Positions 42,179-50,290 of a DNA stretch of 64,000 nucleotides are shown here, piece by piece (the first letter of the stretch is position 1; the number at the start of each line of letters is the position of its first letter). A program made the position numbers and the translations under genes. The notes under the pieces were generated by a model that ran no database searches, had not been told where the DNA came from, and saw only the letters and a list, made by a program, of their open reading frames with translations. Source of the DNA: JAXLSZ01 sp046330315 (GTDB lineage Bacteria; Actinomycetota; Thermoleophilia; Solirubrobacterales; 70-9); contig JAXLSZ010000007.1 of assembly GCA_046330315.1 (NCBI GenBank), positions 62,001 to 126,000 on the forward strand, written 5' to 3'.

Positions 42179-42982
42179 ATGAGGGGGCCGGCGCTTCTCG
42201 CGACCGGTTTGCTGGCGGCCTGCGCGGGGCTGGTCTCGCTCGCGGCCCCGGACCGCAGCCCGGCGGCGAGCGGCTGCGGGTTCACGGCCCTGGCCGGCTT
42301 CGGGGGGCTCTCGGTGGAGGGCGACAACTCTCCGGAGAACGGGTGCGCGGAGCGGATCTCGGTCCGCTGCACGGGCGGGTTCGTCGAGGTCGACCACTCC
42401 CAGCCGCCGGCGAGCCCGCCAACCGTGGACTTTCCCGATGACCTGGGCTTCTCCGGCTACCAGCCATATCCCTGCGCGAACCTGGGCCACATCGAGGTCC
42501 TCGGATCCTTCGGCAACGACATCATCGACCTCTCGCCCGTCGACCACCCCGCCGGGTTCGGGACCCTCGGAACGCTGGTCACGACCCTCGACGGAGGCGA
42601 CGGATCGGACTCGATCACCGGCTCCTCCTTCCGGGACCGGATCTCGCAGGGCAACGACGGAGGAGGCGGCCCGATCGCCGCGGGGGCCGGAAACGACAGG
42701 CTGGTCGGCGATTCGGGGAAGGACAGTCTGAAGGGCGGGCCCGGCCGAGACACCCTGCTGGGCCTCGAGGGCAGCGACTCGCTGACCGGGGGGGGCGGCG
42801 AGGATGCCGCCTCCGGCGGCGACGGCGCCGACCGGATCGACGGCCAGGTGGGCGCCGACCGGCTGTCCGGCGACAGCGGGCGCGACGTCGTGCGCGGGGG
42901 GCCGGGCAACGACGCCCTGTTCGGCGGGCCGGGACGGGACCGCCTCGTCGGCGGGCCCGGTCGCGACCGCGTCAGGCAGTGA
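42179..42982 (+). CDS. secreted protein with RTX-like glycine/aspartate repeats
   Basis: A 267-residue exported protein. It begins with a signal sequence (LLATGLLAACAGLVSLAAP) and has four early cysteines. The C-terminal half (residues about 140-262) is a run of calcium-binding RTX-type nonapeptides such as GGDGSDSIT, GGPGRDTLL, GGDGADRID and GGPGNDALF. Those repeats form calcium-filled beta-rolls outside the cell. It starts immediately after the stop of the small ccr-linked gene. Function unknown. Similar RTX proteins are frequent in Thermoleophilia, a statement from general knowledge of the group. Confidence 0.8.
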   Translation: MRGPALLATGLLAACAGLVSLAAPDRSPAASGCGFTALAGFGGLSVEGDNSPENGCAERISVRCTGGFVEVDHSQPPASPPTVDFPDDLGFSGYQPYPCANLGHIEVLGSFGNDIIDLSPVDHPAGFGTLGTLVTTLDGGDGSDSITGSSFRDRISQGNDGGGGPIAAGAGNDRLVGDSGKDSLKGGPGRDTLLGLEGSDSLTGGGGEDAASGGDGADRIDGQVGADRLSGDSGRDVVRGGPGNDALFGGPGRDRLVGGPGRDRVRQ

Positions 42983-43011
42983 ACGGGTAGGCCCGGCCGG
43001 CGACCCCCGCC

Positions 43012-43076
43012 GCCCCGCCCGCGAGAGTGATCGAAACCATCAATGCGATGCTTATCTTCACTCTCGCCGGCGGGGC
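43012..43076. terminator. large bidirectional terminator hairpin
   Basis: Arms of 19 nt (43012-43030 and 43058-43076) pair with a single C-C mismatch around a 27-nt loop. The element occupies the gap between the convergent RTX-like gene and clpS. Confidence 0.8.
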
Positions 43077-43111
43077 CGGCGAACGGCCCCCGCAGGGGGC
43101 CCAGGTTGGCG

Positions 43112-43402
43112 CTAGTGCTGCTCGAGGGGGGCCATCGTGAGGCCGGCGGCCTGCAGCAGCTCCCAGTAGTGCTCGGCCGGCTCCCTCGGCCCCGACCAGA
43201 CCATCGCCTTGCCGCTGTTGTGGATCTGGTCGGCGAGCCCGTAACCGGCCTGCAGCGAGATCCCGGGGATCACGGCGGAGAGCGTCTGCGCCACGTGGTC
43301 GAAGGTGTTGTGGTCGTCGTTGCGCACGATCACGTGCCAGTTGCCGCCCAGCCCGGAGCCCGGGCCGGCCACCTGCGGGCGCTCCACGGTGGTGGTGGAC
43401 AT
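43112..43402 (-). CDS. clpS: ATP-dependent Clp protease adaptor ClpS
   Basis: A 96-residue ClpS that delivers N-degron substrates to the ClpAP/ClpCP protease. The family core is WHVIVRNDDHNTFDHVAQTL and IHNSGKAMVWSGPREPAEHYWELLQAAGL; the NDDHNTFDHV segment contains the Asn-Asp pair that binds the N-terminal residue. ATG at 43402; a CATAAT hexamer (43410-43415, minus strand) ends 7 nt upstream, consistent with leaderless expression. It follows the secreted ConA-like gene on the same strand. Confidence 0.93.
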   Translation of the reverse strand: MSTTTVERPQVAGPGSGLGGNWHVIVRNDDHNTFDHVAQTLSAVIPGISLQAGYGLADQIHNSGKAMVWSGPREPAEHYWELLQAAGLTMAPLEQH

Positions 43403-43436
43403 CGAGGGGATTATGGGGCCTCGGCCCGTCAGGACC

Positions 43437-44147
43437 TCAGAAGGGGGTGGGGACTCTCACGACCACGTCGTCGAAGCTGGCCACGGCGCCCCTGGCGCTC
43501 TTGCGCGAGCCGACCGAGAAACCGGAGAAGCGCCCGTCCAGCTCGCCCCCCTTCGGATCCGTGACCGCGACCGTCTTGCGCCCGTTCAGGTAGACGACCA
43601 GGCGGCAGCCGCCCTTGTTCGGGCCGCTGGTCACGTTGAAGGCGCGCAGGCGCACCTCGTTCGCGTTGTTGATCTTGTTGCGGATCCGCTTCAGGCCCTT
43701 GACCACCTTGAGGTAGCGGATCGAGCCGTTCGGGAGGACCTTGCGGAGCTGGATCTTGCGCCGGGTCGGGAACATCGCGAGCTGGTAGCGCCCGCCCCCG
43801 CCGGAACGCAGGTTGGCAGCCAAGTAGACGCGCTTGCGGATCGCACGCGGCGTGCCGCTGAGCAGCCGCGCCGTCGTCCAGATCTCGAGGTCGCGGCCGA
43901 CGACCGGGGTGCTGTAGGAGCACTCCTCGGTGCGCTTTCCGACGCTGACGCGCAGGGCAACCGTGCCGCCGCCCCTGGTGCAGTTGGCCCCCGAGAGCTT
44001 CAGCATCTGGGCGCGCTGGGAGACGGTCTCCATCGGGTTGCGGTAGATCCCGATCGCGCTGCTCGCCCAAGCGGCGCCGGCGACCGTCAGGACGATCGCG
44101 AATGCGGCCAGGGCGGCCAGGGACACGTGTGTGAGGCGTTCTCTCAT
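43437..44147 (-). CDS. secreted hypothetical protein with lectin-like beta-sandwich
   Basis: A 236-residue exported protein with a clear signal sequence (LAALAAFAIVLTVAGAAWA) ending near residue 28. The mature part has a beta-rich pattern (KIQLRKVLPNGSIRYLKVVKG, NEVRLRAFNVTSGPNKGGCRLVVYLNGRKTVAVTD, FSGFSVGSRKSARGAVASFDDVVVRV) typical of concanavalin-like carbohydrate-binding or LamG-type folds. Three cysteines are present. No catalytic residues can be named. It is divergent from the ethylmalonyl-CoA mutase gene. Confidence 0.65.
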   Translation of the reverse strand: MRERLTHVSLAALAAFAIVLTVAGAAWASSAIGIYRNPMETVSQRAQMLKLSGANCTRGGGTVALRVSVGKRTEECSYSTPVVGRDLEIWTTARLLSGTPRAIRKRVYLAANLRSGGGGRYQLAMFPTRRKIQLRKVLPNGSIRYLKVVKGLKRIRNKINNANEVRLRAFNVTSGPNKGGCRLVVYLNGRKTVAVTDPKGGELDGRFSGFSVGSRKSARGAVASFDDVVVRVPTPF

Positions 44148-44230
44148 GCTCGCGTGGCGGGCCGGCGGGCCCGCTCAGGGAGCCTAAACACACGTGGCGC
44201 CAAAAGGTGCGGCCCGCGGGAGGTTGAAAC

Positions 44231-44259
44231 GCCGATCCCGCGGGCACCGCGGGATCGGC
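44231..44259. other. perfect hairpin upstream of the ethylmalonyl-CoA mutase gene
   Basis: Perfect 13-bp arms (44231-44243 and 44247-44259) with a 3-nt loop lie in the 169-bp divergent gap, 57 bp before the mutase ATG. Because both neighbours point away from it, an ordinary terminator is unexpected; a binding site or insulator is possible. Confidence 0.65.
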
Positions 44260-44316
44260 CCGCCGCGTCGCCGGCCCGCTCTGCCCCCCCGGCGAGACGC
44301 AAATATCATCTGTGGC

Positions 44317-46317
44317 ATGAGCGATCACCGCCTGCCCGAGCCGGATCTCCCTTGGGTGATGCGGACCTACGCAGGCCACTCCGACGCCCGCCGCTCCAAC
44401 CAGCTGTACCGGCGCAACCTGGCCAAGGGCCAGACCGGGCTCTCGGTCGCCTTCGACCTCCCGACCCAGACGGGCTACGACCCCGACCACACGCTCGCCC
44501 GCGGCGAGGTCGGCAAGGTCGGGGTCTCGATCGCCCACAAGGGGGACATGCACACGCTGCTCGACGGCATCCCGCTGGGCGAGATGAACACCTCGATGAC
44601 GATCAACGCGACGGCCGCCTGGCTGCTCGGCCTCTACGTCGCGGTCGCCGAGGAGAACGGGGTCGAGCGCTCGGCGCTGAAGGGCACGACCCAGAACGAC
44701 ATCATCAAGGAATACCTCTCGCGCGGCACCTACGCCTTCCCGCCCGGGCCCTCGATGCGCCTGATCGCCGACACCGTTGCCTTCGCGGTCAACGAGGTGC
44801 CGAGCTGGAACCCGACCAACGTCTGCAGCTACCACCTCCAGGAGGCAGGCGCGACGCCGGTCCAGGAGATCGCCTACGCGCTCTGCACCGGGATCGCGGT
44901 CCTCGACGAGGTCCGCGGGCGCGGCCAGGTGGCCGAGGCGGACTTCCCGAAGGTCTTCGGGCGGATCTCCTTCTTCGTCAACGCCGGCATCAGGCTGGTC
45001 GAGGAGATCGCCAAGCTGCGCGCCATGGGGCGGCTGTGGAGCGAGATCGGCCGCGAGCGCTACGGGGTCACCGACCCGAAGATGCTGCGCTTCCGCTACG
45101 GCGTCCAGGTCAACTCGCTCGGCCTCACCGAGTCCCAGCCCGAGAACAACGTGCAGCGCATCGTCCTCGAGGCCCTCGCCGTGACGCTCAGCCGCGACGC
45201 CCGGGCGCGCGCCCTGCAGCTCCCGGCCTGGAACGAGGCGATGGGGCTGCCGCGTCCCTGGGACCAGCAGTGGAGCCTGCGCATCCAGCAGGTGCTCGCC
45301 TACGAGACCGACCTGCTCGACTACCCCGACGTCTTCGAGGGCTCCGAGGTGATGGAGGGCCTGGTCGCCGAGCTCTGCGAGCAGGCGCGGGCCGAGATCG
45401 AGGTGGTCGAGAGCCACGGCGGCGCCGTGGACGCCGTCCCCTACATGAAGGCCCGCCTGGTCGAGTCCCAGCGCGAGCGGGTCGCCCGCATCGAGCGCGG
45501 GGAGCAGAGGGTGGTCGGGCAGAACTGCTTCACGGAGACCGAGCCCTCCCCCCTCACCGCCGGCGAAGACAGCGGCATCCTCGAGCCCGACCCCGAGGTC
45601 GAGCGCGAGCGCGTCGACGCCCTGGAGCGCTGGCGCGCCGAGCGCGACGCGGCGGCGGTTCGCGCCGCCCTGGACGAGCTGGCCCGGGCTGCGGAGGACG
45701 AGAGCGCCAACGTCATGCCGGCGACGATCGCCGCCGCCCGGGCCGGGGCGACGACCGGCGAGTGGGCGGAGGTCCTCCGCGAGGCCTTCGGCGCCTACCG
45801 CGCCCCCACCGGGGTCGAGGGCGCCGCCCCTCCCTCCGACCCCGGCAGCCTCGCCGAGGTCCGCACTCGCGTCGACGCGGTCTCGGAGGAGATCGGGCAC
45901 CGGCTGAAGATCCTGGTCGGCAAGCCCGGCCTCGACGGCCACTCCAACGGCTCCGAGCAGATCGCCCTGCGCGCCCGCGACGTCGGCATGGAGGTGGTCT
46001 ACCAGGGCATCCGCCTCACCCCGGCCGAGATCGCCGCCTCGGCGATCGAGGAGGACGTGGACCTGGTCGGCCTCTCGATCCTCTCCGGCTCCCACCTGGA
46101 GCTGATCCCCGAGGTCGTCCGCCTGCTCGCCGAGCAGGGGGTCGAGGTCCCTGTCGTGGTCGGGGGGATCATCCCCCCGCCCGACGCCGAGCGCCTGCGC
46201 TCGCAGGGCGTCGCCGGCGTCTACACCCCCCGCGACTTCGACCTCAACCGGATCATGGCCGAGATGGTCGAGCTGGTCGCCGATCGCCACGGCTCCGCCG
46301 AGCCGGCGCCGGCCTGA
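44317..46317 (+). CDS. meaA: ethylmalonyl-CoA mutase (MeaA)
   Basis: A 666-residue B12-dependent acyl-CoA mutase. The N-terminal pattern MRTYAGHSDARRSNQLYRRNL and AFDLPTQTGYDPDH are typical of ethylmalonyl-CoA mutase and differ from the RPYAG and ATHRGYDSDH of methylmalonyl-CoA mutase. The C-terminal cobalamin domain has D540-x-H542-xx-G545 (GLDGHSNG). It converts ethylmalonyl-CoA to methylsuccinyl-CoA, directly after Ccr. ATG at 44317 has TATCAT (44304-44309) ending 7 nt upstream, so probably leaderless. The family is shorter than MutB (about 720), as here. No B12 riboswitch is visible upstream. Confidence 0.92.
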   Translation: MSDHRLPEPDLPWVMRTYAGHSDARRSNQLYRRNLAKGQTGLSVAFDLPTQTGYDPDHTLARGEVGKVGVSIAHKGDMHTLLDGIPLGEMNTSMTINATAAWLLGLYVAVAEENGVERSALKGTTQNDIIKEYLSRGTYAFPPGPSMRLIADTVAFAVNEVPSWNPTNVCSYHLQEAGATPVQEIAYALCTGIAVLDEVRGRGQVAEADFPKVFGRISFFVNAGIRLVEEIAKLRAMGRLWSEIGRERYGVTDPKMLRFRYGVQVNSLGLTESQPENNVQRIVLEALAVTLSRDARARALQLPAWNEAMGLPRPWDQQWSLRIQQVLAYETDLLDYPDVFEGSEVMEGLVAELCEQARAEIEVVESHGGAVDAVPYMKARLVESQRERVARIERGEQRVVGQNCFTETEPSPLTAGEDSGILEPDPEVERERVDALERWRAERDAAAVRAALDELARAAEDESANVMPATIAAARAGATTGEWAEVLREAFGAYRAPTGVEGAAPPSDPGSLAEVRTRVDAVSEEIGHRLKILVGKPGLDGHSNGSEQIALRARDVGMEVVYQGIRLTPAEIAASAIEEDVDLVGLSILSGSHLELIPEVVRLLAEQGVEVPVVVGGIIPPPDAERLRSQGVAGVYTPRDFDLNRIMAEMVELVADRHGSAEPAPA

Positions 46318-46401
46318 GCGGTCCCGCCCCTACCCGGTCCGCGTCACGCCTCCGCCGAGCCGGCCAAGGGGCGCCGCGCCCGCGACCCTACAATCCCGCG
46401 G

Positions 46402-46872
46402 ATGCCGAGCGAGCTGAGCCTTCGCCGCGCGGCCGGTGCCGTTTCCGTGGTCGGGATTGGCGTCGCCACCTACATCGCCGTCGTCGAAGCGGGCGGGGGC
46501 GCCCCGGCCTGCGTGGCCGGCGGCGGAGGGTGCGAGACGGTCGCCAACAGCACCTACTCCCACCTTGCCGGGATCAACGTGGCGGTGCTCGGGATCGCCG
46601 GCTACGTGATGGTCCTGGTCGCCTCGGTGCTGCGCGGCGACGCCGCCCGCTTCGGCGCCCTGCTGCTCGCCCTCGCGGGATTCGGGTTCAGCGCCTACCT
46701 GACCTACCTCGAGCTGTTCGTGATCGAGGCGATCTGCCAGTGGTGCGTGGCCAGCGCGGTGCTGATGACGATCCTGCTCTGCCTCACCGCCTGGCGGGCC
46801 TTCGCGTACGCTGGAAGCGAAATCGCCTCGGGCGGCCATGGCGGGGACTCGTCCGTGGGCGGCGCCACCTAG
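46402..46872 (+). CDS. vitamin K epoxide reductase (VKOR) family protein
   Basis: A 156-residue membrane protein with four to five helices. VKOR cysteines are in place: the loop pair Cys37 and Cys44 (CVAGGGGC) and the active-site C112-QW-C115. It reoxidises a periplasmic thiol oxidase using quinone. A DsbA-like protein follows 11 bp downstream, the natural partner, so the pair makes disulfides in exported proteins such as the Cys-containing secreted proteins nearby. TACAAT (46389-46394) ends 7 nt before the ATG, suggesting a leaderless mRNA. Confidence 0.9.
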   Translation: MPSELSLRRAAGAVSVVGIGVATYIAVVEAGGGAPACVAGGGGCETVANSTYSHLAGINVAVLGIAGYVMVLVASVLRGDAARFGALLLALAGFGFSAYLTYLELFVIEAICQWCVASAVLMTILLCLTAWRAFAYAGSEIASGGHGGDSSVGGAT

Positions 46873-46883
46873 GATTCGGGGCC

Positions 46884-47654
46884 ATGGGCAAGAGCGACAG
46901 AGAGTCAAGGAAGAAGGAGCTGCGCGAGCAGCGGCTCGCCGAGGAGGCCAAGGCGCAGGCGGTCGAACGGCGCCAGCGGATGCTGAAGTTCGGCGCTGCG
47001 GCGGTGCTCGGGGCGATCGTCGTGGTCGTCGCGGCGATCCTGATCAGCCAGTCCGGCTCGGGCGGCGGCGACTCCAGCGTCGAGGGCGCGGCCGACGTCA
47101 ACCAGCTGCTCGCCGGAGTCCCCCACAAGGAGATGGTCCTCGGCGACCCCGCGAACAAGGTGGAGATACTCGAGTTCGGCGACCTGCAGTGCCCGGTCTG
47201 CAAGGAGTATTCGGAGTCGGTGATCCCCCAGCTGATCTCCGGCCCGGTCAGCGGCGGCGAGGCCAAGCTCGAGTTCCGCAACTACATCGTGATCGGCTCG
47301 CAGTCGGTGGATGCCGGGGCGGCGGCGCTCGCCGCCGGCCAGCAGGGCCGCGGCTGGAACTTCGTCGAGCTCTTCTACCGCAACCAGGGCTTCGAGAACT
47401 CCGGCTACGTCACCGACTCCTTCCTGGAGTCGATCGCGAAGGCGGCGGGGGTCCCGAGCATTTCCAAGTGGAACCAGGCCCGCCAGAGCGCGGCTCTGCG
47501 CAAGGAGGTCAAGGCGACCACCAACGAGGCGCTGAACTTCGGCGGCGGCGGCACCCCGCTGTTCGTGGTCAGGGGCCCGGGCGGGACCAAGGTGCTGGGC
47601 GCGCCGGGAGCCTCGGTGGCACCGTTCGAGCAGGCGATCTCGCAGGTTGGCTAG
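46884..47654 (+). CDS. membrane-anchored DsbA-like thiol-disulfide oxidoreductase
   Basis: A 256-residue protein: a charged cytoplasmic start, one membrane anchor at residues about 36-55 (FGAAAVLGAIVVVVAAILIS) and an external thioredoxin-like domain with the active site C103-PV-C106. The helical insert and the cis-Pro loop (GGGGTPLFVV) are DsbA-like. It would introduce disulfides and be recharged by the VKOR protein encoded just upstream. TAGGAT (46870-46875) ends 8 nt before the ATG and overlaps the VKOR stop codon, so it may also have its own leaderless promoter. Confidence 0.92.
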   Translation: MGKSDRESRKKELREQRLAEEAKAQAVERRQRMLKFGAAAVLGAIVVVVAAILISQSGSGGGDSSVEGAADVNQLLAGVPHKEMVLGDPANKVEILEFGDLQCPVCKEYSESVIPQLISGPVSGGEAKLEFRNYIVIGSQSVDAGAAALAAGQQGRGWNFVELFYRNQGFENSGYVTDSFLESIAKAAGVPSISKWNQARQSAALRKEVKATTNEALNFGGGGTPLFVVRGPGGTKVLGAPGASVAPFEQAISQVG

Positions 47655-47694
47655 GCGACCCGCGCCGGGGCGCCGGGCGCGCCACAATTAGGGC

Positions 47695-48261
47695 ATGAGC
47701 GAGCTCGACGGCGACCGCTCGGCCTGGCTTCGCTGCTACCGCTGCTGGTCGCAGAACCTGGAGGTCCAGATCCACTACGACGCGATCCGCCGGGTCGACC
47801 CCGAGACCGGCATCCCCACGGAGGGCGTGGACGAGGTCCAGGAGGCGGTCGTGCAGTGCCTGGACTGCATGCACGACCAGCCTCACCTGATTCTGCAGGG
47901 GGACCGGGTGGTCAGCGTCGAGGACCGCTGGGAGCGGATGGTCGCCGGGACGCCCTGGGTCGCCTCGTGCACGGTGATGGTGGACCAGGACCGGGTGGAG
48001 ACCTGCTCGGGCCCCGAAGCGGCGGAGTCGCTGACCTACGGGGCCTTCGGCGAGGCCGGCACGCGCGAGTTCTTCACCCACGTGCGCTTCCACAAGCACG
48101 AGGAAGAGAAGATCGTCATCCACCTGCTGGTCGAGCTCTACGCCCGCTCCGCCCAGGAGGCCTCCGAGGTCCTCACGGAGGCCGCCCGGGGGATGCTGGA
48201 GATCACCTCGCTGGCCGAGGAATCCCGGCCCCCCGCCCACGCCTCCGACGAGGCGCACTGA
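47695..48261 (+). CDS. hypothetical protein with two CxxC pairs
   Basis: A 188-residue soluble protein I do not recognise. Two CxxC pairs (C14-YR-C17 and C55-LD-C58) suggest a zinc ribbon or other metal site; a further alpha/beta part (FFTHVRFHKHEEEKIVIHLLVELYARSAQEA) follows. A CACAAT hexamer ends 5 nt before the ATG. It lies downstream of the DsbA-like gene on the same strand. No catalytic or DNA-binding motif beyond the Cys pairs is visible. Confidence 0.68.
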   Translation: MSELDGDRSAWLRCYRCWSQNLEVQIHYDAIRRVDPETGIPTEGVDEVQEAVVQCLDCMHDQPHLILQGDRVVSVEDRWERMVAGTPWVASCTVMVDQDRVETCSGPEAAESLTYGAFGEAGTREFFTHVRFHKHEEEKIVIHLLVELYARSAQEASEVLTEAARGMLEITSLAEESRPPAHASDEAH

Positions 48262-48278
48262 GGCTCAGGCGCCGTGCC

Positions 48279-48364
48279 GTGCGGCGCGGCGCGGGTCGCC
48301 GTGCGGCGCGGCGCGGGTCGCCGTGTCGTGCGGCGCGGGTCGCCGTGTCGTGCGGCGCGGCGCC
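48279..48364. repeat. 22-bp tandem repeat, about four copies
   Basis: Units start at 48279, 48301, 48323 and 48345, all built around GTGCGGCGCGG...GGTCGCC, with GTGTCGTG variants in the later two. They form the first part of the 263-bp gap between two convergent genes. Confidence 0.85.
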
Positions 48365-48412
48365 GTGGCGTGCACGAACCGGCGCGGTGCCGCGCACTCG
48401 CCGCCGCACCGG

Positions 48413-48460
48413 TTCGCTGAAGCGAACAGACACCCATGGGTGGCTCAACTGTTCAGCGAG
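48413..48460. repeat. 48-bp double-palindrome element, copy B
   Basis: Outer arms TTCGCTGAA (48413-48421) and GTTCAGCGAG (48451-48460) pair with minor mismatches around a perfect inner palindrome CACCCATGGGTG (48431-48442). It sits between convergent genes, next to the 22-bp repeats. The arm spacing matches copies A and C within 1 nt. Confidence 0.88.
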
Positions 48461-48524
48461 CACCGAGCCTGGCTCGCGGGGATCTCGCCGCCCTTTTCGG
48501 CCTCGCCGCCCGTCTCGGCCTCGC

Positions 48525-48743
48525 CTATCGGGACGGACCGTCCTCGGCCGGCGGCTCCGAGCCCGAGCCGGGCGCGCCGGGCTCCTTGACCGCGGCCGCG
48601 GCGGCCTTCGCCTTGTCCTTGAGGCCCCCCTTGCCCTTGGCGATGTCGCCGAGCTCCCTGGCGTCCTCCTTGAGGGAGTCCACGCCGCCGCGCTTGTCGA
48701 CCACGTCCTTGGCCTTCTCGGTCAGCCGCTTGAAGTTGACCAC
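48525..48743 (-). CDS. small MT0933/Rv0909-like protein
   Basis: A 72-residue Lys/Ala-rich helical protein (FKRLTEKAKDVVDKRGGVDSLKEDARELGDIAKGKGGLKDKAKAAAAAVKEPG). It resembles the MT0933/Rv0909 'antitoxin-like' family of actinobacteria, and no toxin gene is adjacent. GTG at 48743 is chosen because AAGGAGG lies 5 nt upstream; TAGATT (48775-48780, minus strand) would be the -10 with a leader of about 25 nt. The longer TTG reading lacks a ribosome binding site. Function uncertain: antitoxin or stress-related nucleoid protein. Confidence 0.6.
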   Translation of the reverse strand: MVNFKRLTEKAKDVVDKRGGVDSLKEDARELGDIAKGKGGLKDKAKAAAAAVKEPGAPGSGSEPPAEDGPSR

Positions 48744-48814
48744 CGCTTCCTCCTTGGGGATCGGGTTGGCGGTCAATCTAGCGCCGCGCTCGCCGGGCGG
48801 GGCGGTCCGTCGTC

Positions 48815-48970
48815 CGGCTCGGCTCAGGGTGGCAGCGTGACGGCTCGCCCGGCTCTCCGGCTCGGCCCAGGGTGGCAGCGTGACGGCTCGCCCGGCTCTC
48901 CGGCTCGGCCCAGGGTGGCAGCGTGACGGCTCGCCCGGCTCTCCGGCTCGGCCCAGGGTGGCAGCCGATG
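48815..48970. repeat. 43-bp tandem repeat, about 3.6 copies
   Basis: CAGGGTGGCAGCGTGACGG recurs at 48825, 48868 and 48911, and a last copy at 48954 breaks off after CAGGGTGGCAG. Copies are almost identical. The array fills the 267-bp gap between the small MT0933-like gene and the stop of the glycosidase-like gene and contains no open gene. Confidence 0.93.
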
Positions 48971-49010
48971 GTCCGGCCAGCCGAGCCAGCGGATCCGCCC
49001 GGAGTGCGGA

Positions 49011-50186
49011 TCAGCCGAGGCGCCGGATCAGCCTGCGGTACTCGCCGAAGGCGGGCTTGGGCGTGTAGTCGTCGCGCAGCAGCCCGTAGTGGTGCTGGAA
49101 GTTGGGCGAGGAGCTGTTGTGGTCGCGCAGGGAGAACCAGCGGTAGTCGGTCACCCCGAAGGTGCCGCGGAAGCGGTTGACCGCCCCGACCATGGCGCGC
49201 AGCGCGAGGCGCTGGTCGGCCGCGGTCCGTCCCGGCCCGGTCGGCCAGCCGTTCTCCTCGACGTGGATGGGGACGCGGTGGCCCAGACCTGCCAGCGGCA
49301 TCAGGCAGCGCAGGCGGCTGAGGCCCGCCACCATCGCGTCGCGCTCCGCCCCCGGAGTCGCGGTCGAGGGGTAGAAGGTGCCCGGGTAGGCGTCCAGCCC
49401 GACCCAGTCCACGGAGCGGGCGAATCGCCGGCCGCCGAGGTCCGCAAGGGAAGCGAAGAAGGTCTCCTCCCTGGCCAGCGGCGGCCAGTAGACCCAGTTG
49501 AAGCCGATGCCGAGATGGTCGTATCGACGCGCCGCCGCAACCGAGTGGGCCGCGATCACGCCCCGCACCAGCGCCTCGTCGGCGCCCTCGTAGGCGCTGT
49601 CGGAGGCATCGGGCGCGATCGGCGCAAGGTTGACCTCGTTGGCGACCTGGATTCCGACAACGCCGCGGTCCGCGCCGAAGGCCGCAGTGACGTGGCGAAC
49701 GAAGCGGACCCAGCGCCCGATCCTTCCCTCCTGGCCGGGCGCGGGGTGGTAGCGGAGTTGAAGCTCGACGCGAAAGCCACGGCGCGTGTATCCGTGGGCG
49801 CGCCGCAGAAACTTCCGAAAGCCCTCCGCCCCGAGCGCCCAGAAGAAGCGGTTGAGGCGCAGCACCAGGGGCCGGTGCGGCGCGCGCAGCCGCCGCAGGG
49901 CGGTGAGGGTCTGGGCCCTGGTCCCCGGGGTCACCGGGATCGGCGCACCCGTCGCCCCCGAGCGCCCGGCGGGGGTGATCCCGAACAGCAGGGGGCCGGG
50001 GGCGGGCAGCACCGGAGTCCCCGCGGCCCCGGCATGCGCGGGGCAGGCGGCGCCCCGGGCAGCCTGGGCGGCGCCGGCGGGGGCAGCGGCCGCTGCGGCG
50101 GCGGAGGGCGGCGAGCCGGGAACGGCCGGCCAGGCGACCACGAGCAGCGCCGCGGCTGCGACGGCGGGTCTCATCCGAGCGGGCAT
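49011..50186 (-). CDS. secreted TIM-barrel glycoside hydrolase-like protein
   Basis: A 391-residue exported protein with an Ala/Pro-rich signal and linker (first about 60 residues) followed by a (beta/alpha)8-type domain of clan GH-A look. The two expected catalytic glutamates are in IQVANEVN (acid/base) and VEENGWPTG (nucleophile). VDWVGLDAYPGTFYP and YRWFSLRDHNSSSP add to a cellulase- or mannanase-like signature. The substrate is unknown. It is Arg-rich like the other exported proteins here. Tandem 43-bp repeats lie after its stop; a perfect palindrome lies upstream. Confidence 0.78.
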   Translation of the reverse strand: MPARMRPAVAAAALLVVAWPAVPGSPPSAAAAAAAPAGAAQAARGAACPAHAGAAGTPVLPAPGPLLFGITPAGRSGATGAPIPVTPGTRAQTLTALRRLRAPHRPLVLRLNRFFWALGAEGFRKFLRRAHGYTRRGFRVELQLRYHPAPGQEGRIGRWVRFVRHVTAAFGADRGVVGIQVANEVNLAPIAPDASDSAYEGADEALVRGVIAAHSVAAARRYDHLGIGFNWVYWPPLAREETFFASLADLGGRRFARSVDWVGLDAYPGTFYPSTATPGAERDAMVAGLSRLRCLMPLAGLGHRVPIHVEENGWPTGPGRTAADQRLALRAMVGAVNRFRGTFGVTDYRWFSLRDHNSSSPNFQHHYGLLRDDYTPKPAFGEYRRLIRRLG

Positions 50187-50200
50187 CGAACCCTCAACAC

Positions 50201-50226
50201 GCCCGCGCGCCGATCGGCGCGCGGGC
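50201..50226. terminator. perfect palindrome, terminator of the MaoC gene
   Basis: A perfect 26-bp palindrome centred on CGATCG lies 65 bp after the MaoC stop and 15 bp before the start of the glycosidase-like gene on the same strand. It fits an intrinsic terminator without U-tract. Confidence 0.75.
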
Positions 50227-50290
50227 TGCGCGAGCCTCGCCGGTCTCCGCGGCCGCAGACCAAACGCACCGGCAGCCGCCGGTGGGCCCC

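Noticed and set aside
43429..46290. A 953-codon minus-strand open frame opposite meaA
   Set aside because: Antisense shadow of ethylmalonyl-CoA mutase with low-complexity composition.
46292..46362. Duplication of the ethylmalonyl-CoA mutase 3' end
   Set aside because: A 14-bp match (CTCCGCCGAGCCGG) recurs 57 bp downstream but the rest of the units do not align well, so it was not counted with the clear cases.
43305..47654. A 1449-codon open frame on the plus strand
   Set aside because: Only its last 256 codons (DsbA-like, from 46884) are real. The rest is an Arg/Gly/Pro-rich shadow of clpS, the secreted gene and meaA in GC-rich DNA.
48279..48970. CRISPR array
   Set aside because: The repeats are directly tandem with no spacers, unit lengths vary from locus to locus, and no cas genes are present.
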